Of a DNA stretch of 64,000 nucleotides, positions 17,586-28,600 are shown one piece after another. Source of the stretch: Caldilineaceae bacterium (lineage in GTDB: Bacteria > Chloroflexota > Anaerolineae > Caldilineales > Caldilineaceae); contig JAPKMW010000023.1 of the NCBI GenBank assembly GCA_026645575.1, forward strand, positions 49,872 to 113,871. Direction: 5' to 3'. The stretch's first letter is position 1. Every line of letters begins with the position of its first letter. The position numbers and the translations under genes were made by a program. The notes under the pieces were generated by a model. That model worked only from the letters and a program-made list of their open reading frames with translations, was not told where the DNA came from and ran no database searches.

Positions 17586-18989
17586 ATGAACACAACAATG
17601 AGTCGTCGTGCATTTCTCAAATCAACAGGCGTTGGCGCTGCCGCACTTGTGGTGGCGGCCTGTGCTGTGCCGGGTGGACAGCCAGCCGGACAAGCGTCCG
17701 AAGGGGGCGCGGCCACCGGGGAAAAGCTTAGCCTCAGCTTCTGGACGCCCGGCGGTTCCCAAATCTATTGCGAAGGCTTCGGCACGATTGCCAGCAACTA
17801 TGAGGCGGAAAATGCCAACATTGATATCGAAGATGCCCAGTGCGGCGTCGGCGACCAGAACTTCAACGAGGTGTTGCTGGCCCGCATTGCCGCCGGCGAT
17901 CCGCCGGATAGCACCATCATCTGGACTTCACCGGCGGCCTTTGGCGCGCGCAATGCCCTGGTGGAGTTGGATGAATTGATGGCCGGCTCCAAATATTCAC
18001 AAAAAGAAGCGTGGCCGGAAGGGGTCTTGGCAAGCTGCCTCTGGGGTGGCAAGACCTATGGTCTGCCCGTCGCCGCCGGCACCTATGCCATCTTCTACAA
18101 CGAAGAACTTTTTGAATCGGTGGGGCTCTCCTCCAAGCGCGAAGATTTCCCCAAGACCTGGGACGAACTGCGTGAAGTTTCCAAACTCTTTACTAAGTGG
18201 AATGGCGATACACTGGAAACCGCCGGCTTTTTGCCCACGCGCGATCAGTACGAATTGCCGGTTTGGTCTGCCCTGAACGGCGCGCAATTGTATGATGGCG
18301 AAACGCAGCAATACCAGATCGATAGCGAGGGTAACATCGGCATGATGGAATATATCATGCGTTGGTTGGATGAGGAATACCAGGGGGATGTGACCAAAGT
18401 TAATGTCTCCGGCAACTGGAACGCCTACCCTGACGGCGAAGGGCGTCCATCCGCTTTGTTGGAGGGGAAACTGGCAATGAACATGAACGGCTTCTGGGTC
18501 TGTGGCGACATGTACAACTTTGACGTGAAAATGGAACGCTGGAATGTGGCGCCTTTCCCGGTTGGCCCCGGTGGCACAGAGACGAAGTCCGGTTACTGGC
18601 CCAACTGGTTGATCATTCCCAAAGGCTCACGCCACCCGGAAGAGGCATTCAAATATCTCGACTATATGGCGGTGGAAGGCATCAAAGTCTGGTTCGCCAA
18701 TGTGCCGGATATGCCCACCAACAAGAATGTCCCAACCGATCTCTTCCCTGCGCTCATGGCAGAACGGCGCGGTGAAGAATTTGCCATGGAAGTGACCGAT
18801 TTCTTCCGCAAACAGCTTGATGTCGCCACCCCTATGTGGAATTCACCGGTACAAGACTTTGCCAACGATCAAATCGGACGCGCCATTGAGCAAATCTACA
18901 CCAAAACCGCCACGGTGTCGAACGCTCTGAGCGAAGCGCAGAAAGCCTGTCAGGCGGAGTTAGAGAATTTGTTGAAGCAGAACGCGTAG
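17586..18989 (+). CDS. Sugar ABC transporter substrate-binding lipoprotein (family 1)
   Basis: 467 residues. The N-terminus has a twin-arginine-like motif (SRRAFLKSTG) and a lipobox (VVAAC, Cys about residue 26), so a Tat-exported lipoprotein is expected. The mature part follows the SBP_bac_1 pattern: SFWTPGG near the start, LPVAAGTYAIFYNEELF at the first crossover, FPKTWDEL, and a C-terminal helical end. AAGGAGGAT at 17571-17579 is a strong RBS. Two permeases follow; no ATPase is encoded, so a shared MsmK/UgpC-type ATPase elsewhere is likely. Confidence 0.9.
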   Translation: MNTTMSRRAFLKSTGVGAAALVVAACAVPGGQPAGQASEGGAATGEKLSLSFWTPGGSQIYCEGFGTIASNYEAENANIDIEDAQCGVGDQNFNEVLLARIAAGDPPDSTIIWTSPAAFGARNALVELDELMAGSKYSQKEAWPEGVLASCLWGGKTYGLPVAAGTYAIFYNEELFESVGLSSKREDFPKTWDELREVSKLFTKWNGDTLETAGFLPTRDQYELPVWSALNGAQLYDGETQQYQIDSEGNIGMMEYIMRWLDEEYQGDVTKVNVSGNWNAYPDGEGRPSALLEGKLAMNMNGFWVCGDMYNFDVKMERWNVAPFPVGPGGTETKSGYWPNWLIIPKGSRHPEEAFKYLDYMAVEGIKVWFANVPDMPTNKNVPTDLFPALMAERRGEEFAMEVTDFFRKQLDVATPMWNSPVQDFANDQIGRAIEQIYTKTATVSNALSEAQKACQAELENLLKQNA

Positions 18990-18996
18990 TTATGAC

Positions 18997-19148
18997 AAGA
19001 TGACAAGGTGAAGGGTGATAGGGTGAGCGCCATTGTTGACGCTCTGTGTGGCTATTGCACAATAATGTGACTAGCAACAAAGACGAATCGATAGCATTCA
19101 CCTGCCTTGTCGCCGTGTCACCCCTTCACCTTGTCACCTTGTCATCTT
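18997..19148. repeat. Inverted repeat spanning the binding-protein/permease gap
   Basis: AAGATGACAAGGTGAAGGG (18997-19015) pairs with 19122-19148, apart from an 8-nt extra TTGTCACC unit in the right arm. The gap carries no gene. In transporter operons a hairpin after the binding-protein gene often keeps that mRNA segment more stable than the permease part. The GACAAGGTGA unit recurs at 54141. Confidence 0.75.
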
Positions 19149-19167
19149 AAAAGGGGACCCACTACAC

Positions 19168-20100
19168 ATGACAACACTTGCCGGACAGCGACGGGGGATG
19201 AGTGTGTTACAACGGCGGGAGGCTTGGGCCGGCTTTTTGTTTGTCTTGCCCTGGATTCTCAGCTTGTTGGTCTTTACGGCTTATCCTATCCTTGCCAGCT
19301 TTTACCTCTCCTTTACTGATTACACCATCCTCGAAGCGCCGCGTTGGATTGGGCTAACCAATTATGAAACCATGACTTCGACTGACCCATCATTTTGGCT
19401 CTCGGTCTATAATAGTGCGTACTACGCCTTGATTTCGGTGCCGGTAGGGTTAGCCGCCTCGTTAGGGTTGGCGCTGATTCTCAACATGAGGGCCACTGGG
19501 ATCGGGATCTATCGCACGCTATTCTATTTACCGGCATTGGCGCCGCCGGTGGCCGGGGCAATCATCTTTGTCGTCATGTTTAATTCGCAAGGTGGCCTGG
19601 TCAACCAGCTACTGGAATTTGTCGGCTTGCCGGCGCTAGGCTGGTTTTCCGATCCTAAATGGGCCAAGTTGGGCTTGATTATCCTTAGCTTGTGGGGCGT
19701 TGGTGTGGGGACGCTCACCTTCCTCGCCGGCTTGAAGGAGATTCCACAATCGTTACTGGAAGCGGCAGCGATTGATGGGGCCAATACCTGGCAACGCTTT
19801 TGGAAAATCACTATGCCGTTGCTGACCCCGGTCACACTCTTTAATTTGGTAATGGGGGTGATTGGTTCATTTCAGGTCTTTGTGCCGGCCTTTGTCATCG
19901 GCGGCACCACTGGTCGGCCCCTAGAATCGACCCTGATGTACATGGTTTTGATCTACCGCAACGCCTTCCGCTATTTCAAAATGGGCTACGCGTCAGCGCT
20001 ATCGGTATTGCTCTTTGTGGTTGTGTTGATTATCACCCTCTCCATCTTTCGGTCGGCTCGCTTGTGGGTCTTCCAGGAAGATGAAGAGCCGACAGCGTAA
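19168..20100 (+). CDS. Sugar ABC transporter permease (MalF/UgpA type)
   Basis: 310 residues with six transmembrane helices. The permease EAA loop is clear (LLEAAAIDGANTWQRFWKIT), which contacts the ATPase. The start MTTLAGQRRGMSVLQRREAW is the usual cytoplasmic N-terminus of MalF-like permeases. It forms the transport channel with the product of the next gene. A GGGG-rich weak RBS precedes the ATG. Confidence 0.9.
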   Translation: MTTLAGQRRGMSVLQRREAWAGFLFVLPWILSLLVFTAYPILASFYLSFTDYTILEAPRWIGLTNYETMTSTDPSFWLSVYNSAYYALISVPVGLAASLGLALILNMRATGIGIYRTLFYLPALAPPVAGAIIFVVMFNSQGGLVNQLLEFVGLPALGWFSDPKWAKLGLIILSLWGVGVGTLTFLAGLKEIPQSLLEAAAIDGANTWQRFWKITMPLLTPVTLFNLVMGVIGSFQVFVPAFVIGGTTGRPLESTLMYMVLIYRNAFRYFKMGYASALSVLLFVVVLIITLSIFRSARLWVFQEDEEPTA

Positions 20101-20201
20101 ACACAACAGCAGATTGGGGTAGGAACGGATTTTTCGTAAACTTGTCAGGCGTAAACGCGCCGTTACTGGCAAAGACATATTATAGGAAAGAGAAAAAGGT
20201 T

Positions 20202-21107
20202 ATGGCGCAAATTGCAGAAAAAGGCATCCCAACCCGCCCAACACAACGCTCTACTCAAGCTACCTTTCAGCTACGGTGGCAAAAATCGCTGGGGGCGATC
20301 ATCCGCCATGCCGTGTTGATCCTGGTCTCAATCTTGTTTATGTTCCCGTTCTATTGGATGGTGATCACCTCGCTCAAGCCGAACGCCCAAGTCTTCACCT
20401 ATCCGGTCGAATGGTGGCCCGACCCGATTCTGTGGGAGAATTACCCCAACGCCATCAACTACCGCAACTTTCCCTTCTTTCTCTACCTGGGCAACAGCAC
20501 CTACTTTGCCCTGACAGTGATGCTGGGGACGGTGCTTTCCTGTGCGGCGGTGGGCTATGGTTTTGCGCGACTGCGTTTTCCAGGGCGCAACTTTCTCTTT
20601 ATGCTCACCGTGGCGACGCTGATGATTCCGGGCATTGTCACCTTTATCCCGACCTTTATTCTTTTTAAGAACTTGGGCATGATGGGCACCTATGCGCCGC
20701 TGATTGTACCGGCCTTCTTCGGCAACGCCTTTTTTATCTTTATGATGCGCCAGTTCTTTCAGGGCTTGCCGGTCGAACTGGTGGATGCCGCCCGTGTCGA
20801 TGGCGCCAGTGAATGGCGTATCTTCTGGCAGATCATGTTACCTCTTGTACGACCGGCGCTGCTGGTCATGGCCGTCTTTACCTTCCTCTGGACCTGGCAT
20901 GATTTCTTTGGGCCGCTGGTCTATCTTTCGGACCAGAGTCAGTACCCGCTCTCGTTGGGTCTCTTTGCCTTCCGCGCCCAACGCACCACGGAGTGGAGCC
21001 TAATGATGGCGGCATCCACGTTGGTAACGCTGCCATTGATTGTCATCTTCTTCTTTGCCCAACGCTATTTCCTGGATGGTATCCGCATGACTGGGATTAA
21101 AGGCTAG
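20202..21107 (+). CDS. Sugar ABC transporter permease (MalG/UgpE type)
   Basis: 301 residues from ATG 20202, chosen because AAAAAGG lies just before it; the frame is open to 20142. Six transmembrane helices and the EAA-like loop VELVDAARVDGASEWRIFW are present. The C-terminus ends RYFLDGIRMTGIKG, the standard MalG-like end. It completes the inner-membrane part of the transporter. Confidence 0.9.
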   Translation: MAQIAEKGIPTRPTQRSTQATFQLRWQKSLGAIIRHAVLILVSILFMFPFYWMVITSLKPNAQVFTYPVEWWPDPILWENYPNAINYRNFPFFLYLGNSTYFALTVMLGTVLSCAAVGYGFARLRFPGRNFLFMLTVATLMIPGIVTFIPTFILFKNLGMMGTYAPLIVPAFFGNAFFIFMMRQFFQGLPVELVDAARVDGASEWRIFWQIMLPLVRPALLVMAVFTFLWTWHDFFGPLVYLSDQSQYPLSLGLFAFRAQRTTEWSLMMAASTLVTLPLIVIFFFAQRYFLDGIRMTGIKG

Positions 21108-21131
21108 AAAAATATAAGCAGACCGCGTTAG

Positions 21132-21160
21132 TTGACAGTAAGCTTATCGACTGCTAAACT
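21132..21160 (+). promoter_or_regulatory. Candidate promoter of the APH-like kinase gene
   Basis: TTGACA at 21132-21137 and TAAACT at 21155-21160, 17 bp apart. A 10-bp inverted repeat (21161-21170/21213-21222) starts right after the -10 box, placing a possible stem in the 5' leader. Confidence 0.5.
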
Positions 21161-21235
21161 AGTCAGCATCAGGTAAGTGGACAATCGACCGAGCCAGATC
21201 AATTAAATTGAGGATGCTGACTGAGAATAATTGTC

Positions 21236-22153
21236 ATGCCAAATGAAGCCGTCAAACCCTTTCCAACCGAGCTGCTGCCCACGCTGGAAAGGGCGCTCCA
21301 GACCATGATCTTTGACATTCATCCCCTCTCGGGCGGGCTGAATCAACGCACCTTTCTGGCCGGCACAGCCGATGGCTTCTGGGTTGTGCGATTGGAGGCG
21401 CTACCGGGTACACAGGTACAACGGTCGATCACAGCGCACCAACAAGCATTGGCCGTTGGCTTTCCGACACCGGCTCTGGCCGCTTATGATCAAACTTCCA
21501 CTGCCACCGGCGATTATTATTGGTCAGTCGAAGAGTTTGTCCAAGGGGTTGAGTTTGACCCACCCGGCTTTGACCCCACTATGCGGCCGGTTGTCGGTCG
21601 CCATGTTGGCGAGCAGTTGCGCAAGCTACACAGCATCGAATTGCCGGCCTTTGGCCTGTTGCCTCCCAGTGAGAAGCCCCCCCCAGCACCCACCATGACG
21701 GCCTGGTTGGCGCAACGCCGCACCCAACTGGAACCGGCGCTTGCTCTGGCCGGTCAGATGTTAACATTGCCGGAACGCTTTGTAGCAGCGTTGACAACCG
21801 TCCAGGGCTACAGTGACACCCCGCGCTTTTGTCATGGCGACTTTGCCGGGACGAATGTGCTGGTCAATGAGACGCAACTGGTCGCTGCCGTTGATTGGGA
21901 ATGGGCGCAAGGAGGCGATCCGGCGCTCGATTTTGCTTGGTGGTACTTCTGGCATGATGACCGCCCCACCTTGGCAGCGATGATCCAGGGGTACGCGCCA
22001 CCTGATCAAGCCGCCTTTACCGAGCGCGTCCTGGCTCATGCTCTGCTCCATGCACTGGATACGCTGCTCATCTATCAAGGGGAAGTGAATAACAAGGGGT
22101 TGCGCTACTGCCAGGAAAGATTGCAGCAGTACTGTCGCGAAGTAACCAGCTAG
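21236..22153 (+). CDS. Aminoglycoside phosphotransferase-like (APH) kinase
   Basis: 305 residues with a protein-kinase-like fold. FCHGDFAGTNVLV carries the catalytic Asp of the Brenner motif (HGD-x5-N) and AAVDWEWAQGGDPALDFAWW the metal-binding DWE. The N-lobe has LSGGLNQRTFL. APH-family proteins phosphorylate antibiotics, choline, homoserine or sugars; with an ABC sugar transporter upstream, a metabolic small-molecule kinase is more likely than drug resistance. No Shine-Dalgarno sequence is evident. Confidence 0.82.
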   Translation: MPNEAVKPFPTELLPTLERALQTMIFDIHPLSGGLNQRTFLAGTADGFWVVRLEALPGTQVQRSITAHQQALAVGFPTPALAAYDQTSTATGDYYWSVEEFVQGVEFDPPGFDPTMRPVVGRHVGEQLRKLHSIELPAFGLLPPSEKPPPAPTMTAWLAQRRTQLEPALALAGQMLTLPERFVAALTTVQGYSDTPRFCHGDFAGTNVLVNETQLVAAVDWEWAQGGDPALDFAWWYFWHDDRPTLAAMIQGYAPPDQAAFTERVLAHALLHALDTLLIYQGEVNNKGLRYCQERLQQYCREVTS

Positions 22154-22162
22154 AAATAACTT

Positions 22163-22225
22163 CTGCGCGGTGCGCGTCCATGCCCCACAGCCGACTAGAG
22201 CGCGTTATGGACGCGCACCGCGCAG
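22163..22225. repeat. Perfect 19-bp inverted repeat
   Basis: Arms 22163-22181 and 22207-22225 are perfectly complementary, very GC-rich, with a 25-nt loop. It begins 10 nt after the APH-like stop. No T-run follows. Confidence 0.85.
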
Positions 22226-22286
22226 AGCAGGAAGTTGTTTTTAGCCGTTCGCTAAGTGTGTATCTACGAAATTGAGAAGGTACTCT

Positions 22287-22544
22287 ATGCGTCTACAACA
22301 AGAAATTATCGAATTTTTGGCTCGTGGCCCGTCGCCGGAAGAGATTATCGCTTTTCGTCCTTCCCCCCAGGCGGTGAATGACATTCAGCAACTGTTGACG
22401 AAGAATTATGCGACCCGCTTGACCGCCGCCGAAGAAGCGGAATTAGATCAGGCCGAGTGGTTGGATAACCTAATGACGCAGATTAAAGCACAAGCCCACC
22501 GCCACTGTCGTAAAATTTCGAAGGTTCATGCACGTGCAACCTGA
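22287..22544 (+). CDS. Small antitoxin-like protein, no partner seen
   Basis: 85 residues from ATG 22287 (GAGAAGG upstream). The text FLARGPSPEEIIAFRPSP followed by a helix with LLTKNYATRLTAAEEAELDQ matches a family common in Cyanobacteria and Chloroflexota: small proteins with P-E-E-I-I-A-F-x-P-S, usually encoded just before an HNH or PIN-type toxin-like gene. Here the next gene is the giant PKS-NRPS, so no partner is visible. The C-terminal HRHCRKISKVHARAT differs from the family's usual end and may reflect a frameshift after a lost partner. Confidence 0.65.
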   Translation: MRLQQEIIEFLARGPSPEEIIAFRPSPQAVNDIQQLLTKNYATRLTAAEEAELDQAEWLDNLMTQIKAQAHRHCRKISKVHARAT

Positions 22545-22608
22545 CAACACCACCCCACCCACCCACCCTTATCGATCAACCCTTTAGCGCACAAACAAAG
22601 CGAAAGCT

Positions 22609-25600
22609 ATGTCTCAACCAGCCCAACCGCTTGCTGTCCTCGCCCACGCTTGCCGTTTTCCAGGGGCCGATTCGCCAGAGGAATTATGGCGCAATCTCGC
22701 CAACGGGGTGGCAAGCATACAAGAAATCCCGACGGAACGTTGGTCAGTTGATCAGCTTTATGCCCCGCCCCCCTACCAACCCGGGAAAAGCGTCACCAAG
22801 TGGGGCGCTTTCCTGGCGGACATTCAACGCTTTGATGCCGCCTTCTTCAACATCCCAGCGGCGGAAGCGCAGATCATGGACCCACAACAGCGCATCGTGT
22901 TGGAACTGGCCTACGAGACACTGGAACGGGCCGGATATGACGCCGAGCGGCGCAAAGGAATGCGCATCGGCGTTTTTTTAGGCATTGGTCAGAATGGCTA
23001 TAGCGAGTTGACCGTGCCGCTGCTCCTTTCCGGTCAACCGACCCACCCCATGCTGGTTGCCAACAATATCCGCAATCTGATCGCCGGACAGATCGCCCAT
23101 AGCCTGAATTTAACTGGCCCTGCCCTTGTCGTGGACACCGCTTGTTCGTCGTCGCTGGTGGCGCTACACCTAGCCGGCCAGAGTCTGTTGGCCGGTGAAT
23201 GTGATCTGGCCTTGGTTGGCGGCATCAACCTAAACATTACCGCCACGCCCTTTATCGCCTTTAGCAGCGCCAGTGTCCTGGCGGCGACAGCGCACAGCTA
23301 TGTTTTTGACGAGCGGGCCGATGGCTTTGTCCTGGGCGAAGGAGGGGGAATGCTCTTGCTAAGCACCCTTCGTCACGCCACCGCCGCAGCCGATCCCATG
23401 CTAGGCTTGATCCGTGGCTCGGCGATCAATAACGATGGTCACTCGCTAGGCACCATGACGCCCAGTCCCGGCGGACAAGAAGCAGTTTTACGGGCAGCCT
23501 ATGCAACTGCCGCGATCCCACCGGAATCTGTAACTTACCTCGAAGCCCATGCCACCGGCACGCGCATTGGCGACGTAGTGGAGGCACGGGCCTTGACCCG
23601 TTATTTTCCGCAACCGCCACGCAATGGGGTGCGCTACCTGGGCGCAGTTAAACCCAATGTAGGTCACTTGCTCAGTGCGGCCGCTATGCCCAGCCTGATG
23701 AAGGTGCTGCTGGCCTTTCAACACCGCCAGTTGCCGCCAACCTTACATTGTGACCAGATACGCCCCAGCTTCAAGCTTGACCAGGCCGGCCTTACCATTA
23801 ACCGCACGCTAGTTGATTGGCTGCCGGCAGCGCCAGATCTCCCGCTACGCGCTGGGGTCAACAGTTTCGGCTTTGGCGGAACCAATGCGCATGTCATTCT
23901 CGAAGAGCCGCCCCTCCCTACGCCGCAGGCAAAGGTGTCCATTCCCCATACTTTTGCCCGGACGCCGTATTGGGTGCAGATGGTAGAAAGTCAACAGCCG
24001 AAGACAGAAGACAGAAGACAGAAAATAGAAAATAGTAGATTGACCGGGGAAAGCTCGACTGATGCAGCTAGGATGTCGATTCCACTGCCGCCGGTCGAAG
24101 CGGGCATCGATGGGTGGTTACAGCGGGTGACATGGGTAGAAGCGCCACTGCGGGACAAAGCGATGGCGCAACGGTGTGCGACATGGCTGGTGCTGGCCGG
24201 GGCGACGCCAGAGGCGCAGGCATTAGGGGAACGGTTATCACACTATTTGCAAGGCCAAGGCTTTGCCTGTACTTATCACTGCTGTCAGCCCAATAATGAC
24301 CGGGCCAGTGATAATCGGGCCAGTAATGAAGCGGAACTTGAACGTTTGCTGGCGATCCAAGAGCCTGGTTGGGGCCTCATTTTTATTGGTGCGGTTGATC
24401 CAGTATCGCCCCTTTGTGATCAGTCAAGGCTGGCGGCTGGATTGGCAGATGGTATTTTTTCCTTCCAACAGATTGCACAACGACTGGCAAATAGTCCGGC
24501 TCCGCAACGCCCCGCCAACATTTGGGTGGTGACGGCGGGCGCCTATGGTATAGAAAACGCACCCGAAGCCATTGCACCTGATCGGGCAGCGTTGGCCGGT
24601 TTCGCCTTTGCGTTGAATGATGAGCTAGTGGAAATCCACTGCCAAGTTCTCGACCTCACGCCATCAGTAGCAGTGGATTTCCACTTGGCGCAAGTAACAG
24701 CAGAGTTGACCAGGGAATCAGCACCATTGGTCATTGCCTGGCGAAAACGCCAGGGGCGATGGGTACGGTTGGCACGACAACTTGCCCCACTTCCGGTAAT
24801 GCCGACAGCAACAACACCATCTCGCTTACCCAAAGGCGTCTACCTCATCACCGGCGGCGCCACCGGTATCGGGGCAGCGGTAGCGCAAAGTTTGGTTGAC
24901 TTAGGGATGACGCTGGTTTTGACCGGACGAACCCCATTGCTCCGTGATCCCAAACGGGCAGCGCTAGTCATGGCCTTGCGCAAGGCCGGCGCCACCGTTG
25001 AATACATGGTTGCCGACATTACCCAAGCCAACGAGGTTGCGGCTCTCTTGGATTACATCTGTCAGCTTTACGGGCCGCCGGTTGGTGTAATTCATGCGGC
25101 CGGCGTTGTCCGACCGCAATCGCTACGTCACAAAAGCCAGGCTGACATCGCGGCAGTTCTGGCGCCGAAAGTCGTCGGTGCGTGGTTACTTGCACAGGGG
25201 ATGCAGCAGCGCGCCATCCAACCGGCTTGTTTCGTTCTCTTCTCCTCCATTAGCGCAGTCTTGCCAGGCTTTGCCGGTGGCTTGAGTGACTATGCCGCCG
25301 CCAATGCCTTTTTGGATGCACTAGCGGCCAGCGAACGTCAACGGGGCGTGGCCTGTACAGCGATCAACTGGTCGATCTGGGCCGAGACCGGCATGGGTGC
25401 GCAACCAGCGGTATTGCATCATTTGGCGGCGCAGGGGCTGGCCGGTCTCACCACGGCTGAGGGGATCAGGGCTTTTTATCATACTTTGGCGCTTGATGAA
25501 GCGCAGGTGGTTGTCTACAAACCACAAAGCTCATCAACCATTACACCCCACCCTCGCCATCCCCAGCTTGGAGAAGGAACCGCTGACAATGCAACCGTTC

Positions 25601-28600
25601 CTTTTCTAAGCCAGGAACAGTTGCGTGGCGGTGAAGGCTCTCCCCCAAACGTTCCCACCTGGGAAGCAAATGGTACGCACACCATAGCCAGTGGACAGAA
25701 TCAGAGCAGCAGGGTGGCAGAGAGTCAATCGACACAAGCTTCAGTCCCGTCACTCGCTGTGACTACGCGCAAAACCGACAACATTGGCGAGATTGAAAAA
25801 ACACTCCAACAGTTACTAGCAACCGTTCTCAAGGTAGCGCCGGCGGAAGTTTCCAAAAACGCCTCGTTTATGAACCTGGGCATTGACTCGATGGATGCGC
25901 TCGATCTGGTGCAAAAGCTGGAGAATGCCGGCTTTCATGGCCTCCCTGCCACCCTCTTTTTTGAATACCAAACCATTGCCGATCTGGCGCTCTACCTGGC
26001 AAATCAAAGCAACTCAGCAAGCGTGTGCGACGAGTCACAGCCTCACCCTGCGCCATTACACGCAGACGATTCGCCAATAACTGCGCATCCGCTGCCGCGC
26101 TTGCATAGCCCGATTCAGCGCGCCTTTGCTATCGCCCACCTACTTGACCCAACGCGTCCCGCCGTCGCCTTTTTACGCCAGACGATCCAGGGCGCAATGC
26201 AACCGCATTTACTCCAACAAGCGGTGCAGCAGGTTGCGGCGCGTCATGCCCTTCTGCGCACACGCTTTATACCCGCCAACACGCCGGATCTGCTGGCGCC
26301 AACGGTTTATCCAGCCGATGATCTGACCATCATTCCCATGCTTGAAACGGCAGCCAATATCACTAAAGCGCATGGGTTAGCACAGTGGGAAGATGAGTTT
26401 GTCAATCGCCCCTTTGACCTCGCTGCCGGTTCTCCGTGGCGGTTAGCGTTGGTGGCGGATCCAGCTCAGCCCGACCAGTGGCAACTTCTGCTGGCGATCC
26501 ATCACATTGCCGGCGATGCCTGGAGCTTGCGTTTGGTGGCCCACGAGCTTTGGGCATTTTATACTGCGCTCTGCCAGGGACGCACCTTCGATCTACCCAT
26601 GCCTCCCGGTCCCGATCATTTGCACTTCGCCCTTCAACAGCCCGCGCCAGCCACGCTCGCTTGGTGGCGACAACAGCTAGAGCGAGATCGATCAATGTTG
26701 ACCCCGCCTCTACCCTTTACGTATGACCCGGAACAATTGAGACCCGACGACTGGGATAAAACCCGTTACGCCGTCCACGCCACCCGCTTGACCGCCGTCC
26801 AAAGCGCTCTGTTAACCCAACTGGCCGCAGACCATAATCTTTCGCTCTTTCACCTGGTGTTGGCGCTCTATCTCCGCACGCTACAGCAGTGGACGCAAAC
26901 AAACAACCTCATGATCAATGTCGCCGATGCCCAGCGGCCACCCCATCTGCCTGGCATCATGACGATGGTTGGCTCTTTTGCCGATACGTTACCACTGGGG
27001 ATAGCCGTGGAACCGCCCCAATCACCTCTTGTCTTGGCAGAACGGGTTCAGCAAAAGTGGCTAACCATTCAACAACACAAAGGGGTGAGCAGCCTGGATC
27101 TGACACAGATCCTAACGGAAGTTGCACCGGCCAGTGCAGAAAACCAGCCGCGACAAATCAGCCCCCTCGGCTTCAGCTTTGCCCGCTTTGAGGCCAACCC
27201 GCCCGCTGATTGCCCGGTCAACATCATCGCAGTCTTTGGCCGCACCGCCACGCCAACCATGCGCCTCACCCTGGTCGGTTGGGAATACGCTGGGGAACTC
27301 CACTTTTCCTGGAATTACGTCACACCGTTCTTTCAGTCGGCAACCATTGCTGCGCTGGCCGACCACTTTGTCGATGAAATCAAGCAACTGGTGACGCCAC
27401 TGCAGCACCAGCAAAGTGGTTCGACCGAAACACCGAGGGCGCCAATGCCATCTTCGGGGAAGATTGAACCAGCCGTTCTGCTCAACCACCCCAACCTGCC
27501 CGGAAGATTAGTCCGCCAGCCGGCGCCGTTTATCCCAGTCACGGCGTTGGTGAAAGCGCAATGCGAACGCACGCCGACAACCATTGCCATCTGGGAAAAT
27601 GGCAATGTGCTCACTTATGGGGAACTCGACCGCCGTTCCGGCCAAGTCGCAGCGGCAATTCATGCCTTGGATAACGAACAGGCCCCCGTCGGGTTATTAG
27701 CCGTTCCTTCAACCGCTGCGGTCGAATTGTTACTCGGCATTGCCAGAGCCGGCGCCGCTTGGGTTCCCCTCGATCCAGCCCATCCACCAGCGCGCCATGC
27801 CGATCAACTGACGCAGGCCGGGGCGCGGCTGCTTGTTTTCCCAGCGGAATTAGCGACCGCCGCCGAAGCCATCCAACGCGAAATGGCCGGCAAGATCGAT
27901 CTTTATGCTTTGGACGATCTGCTGAGGTATGGTAGGGGCACGATCGATTGTGTCCCTACCATGCAGCAGATCGCCTATATCATCTTCACCTCCGGCTCCA
28001 CGGGTCGGCCCAAAGGGGTGCCGATCACCCACGGGGCGCTGGCAAACTATATCGGCTGGGCTGTGGAGACTTTTGGCTATGGGCCAGCCGACCGGGTGAT
28101 GCAGGCGACTTCCCTCTGTTTTGATGCATCGATCCGGCAGATCCTGGCGCCGCTGGTCACAGGGGGGACGGTTGTGCCGGTCGCACGCGCGTTGTTGAGT
28201 GATCCCCAAGCGTTGCTCCACTTTCTCCAAGAAAGCCGCATCACGGTTTGGAGTTCTGTGCCAGCGCTTTGGGCACGCTTAGTAGGCACATTGGAAAGTC
28301 AGATCACCAGCGGCGCACCAGTACCGACACTACCGGATTTACGGTGGATACAAGTCGGCGGCGAAGCGCTTTCGGCACAACTTGTCCGCCGTTGGTTTGA
28401 TCTACTGGGCGACCGGCAGCGCATTGCCAACCTCTATGGCCCGACCGAGACGACGATCAATGCCACCTGTACCATTGTGTCGAGCCGGCCAGCCGAGGAT
28501 GAAACACAAATCCCGATTGGCTATCCGATCCGTGGCGCACAGGTCCAGGTCTGTGATGAGAATGGACAAGCTTGTCCAGCCGGTGCAATAGGCGAACTGT

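Noticed and set aside
21236..22153. Aminoglycoside resistance gene
   Set aside because: Only the general APH fold motifs are present and the context is sugar transport; drug resistance is not supported.
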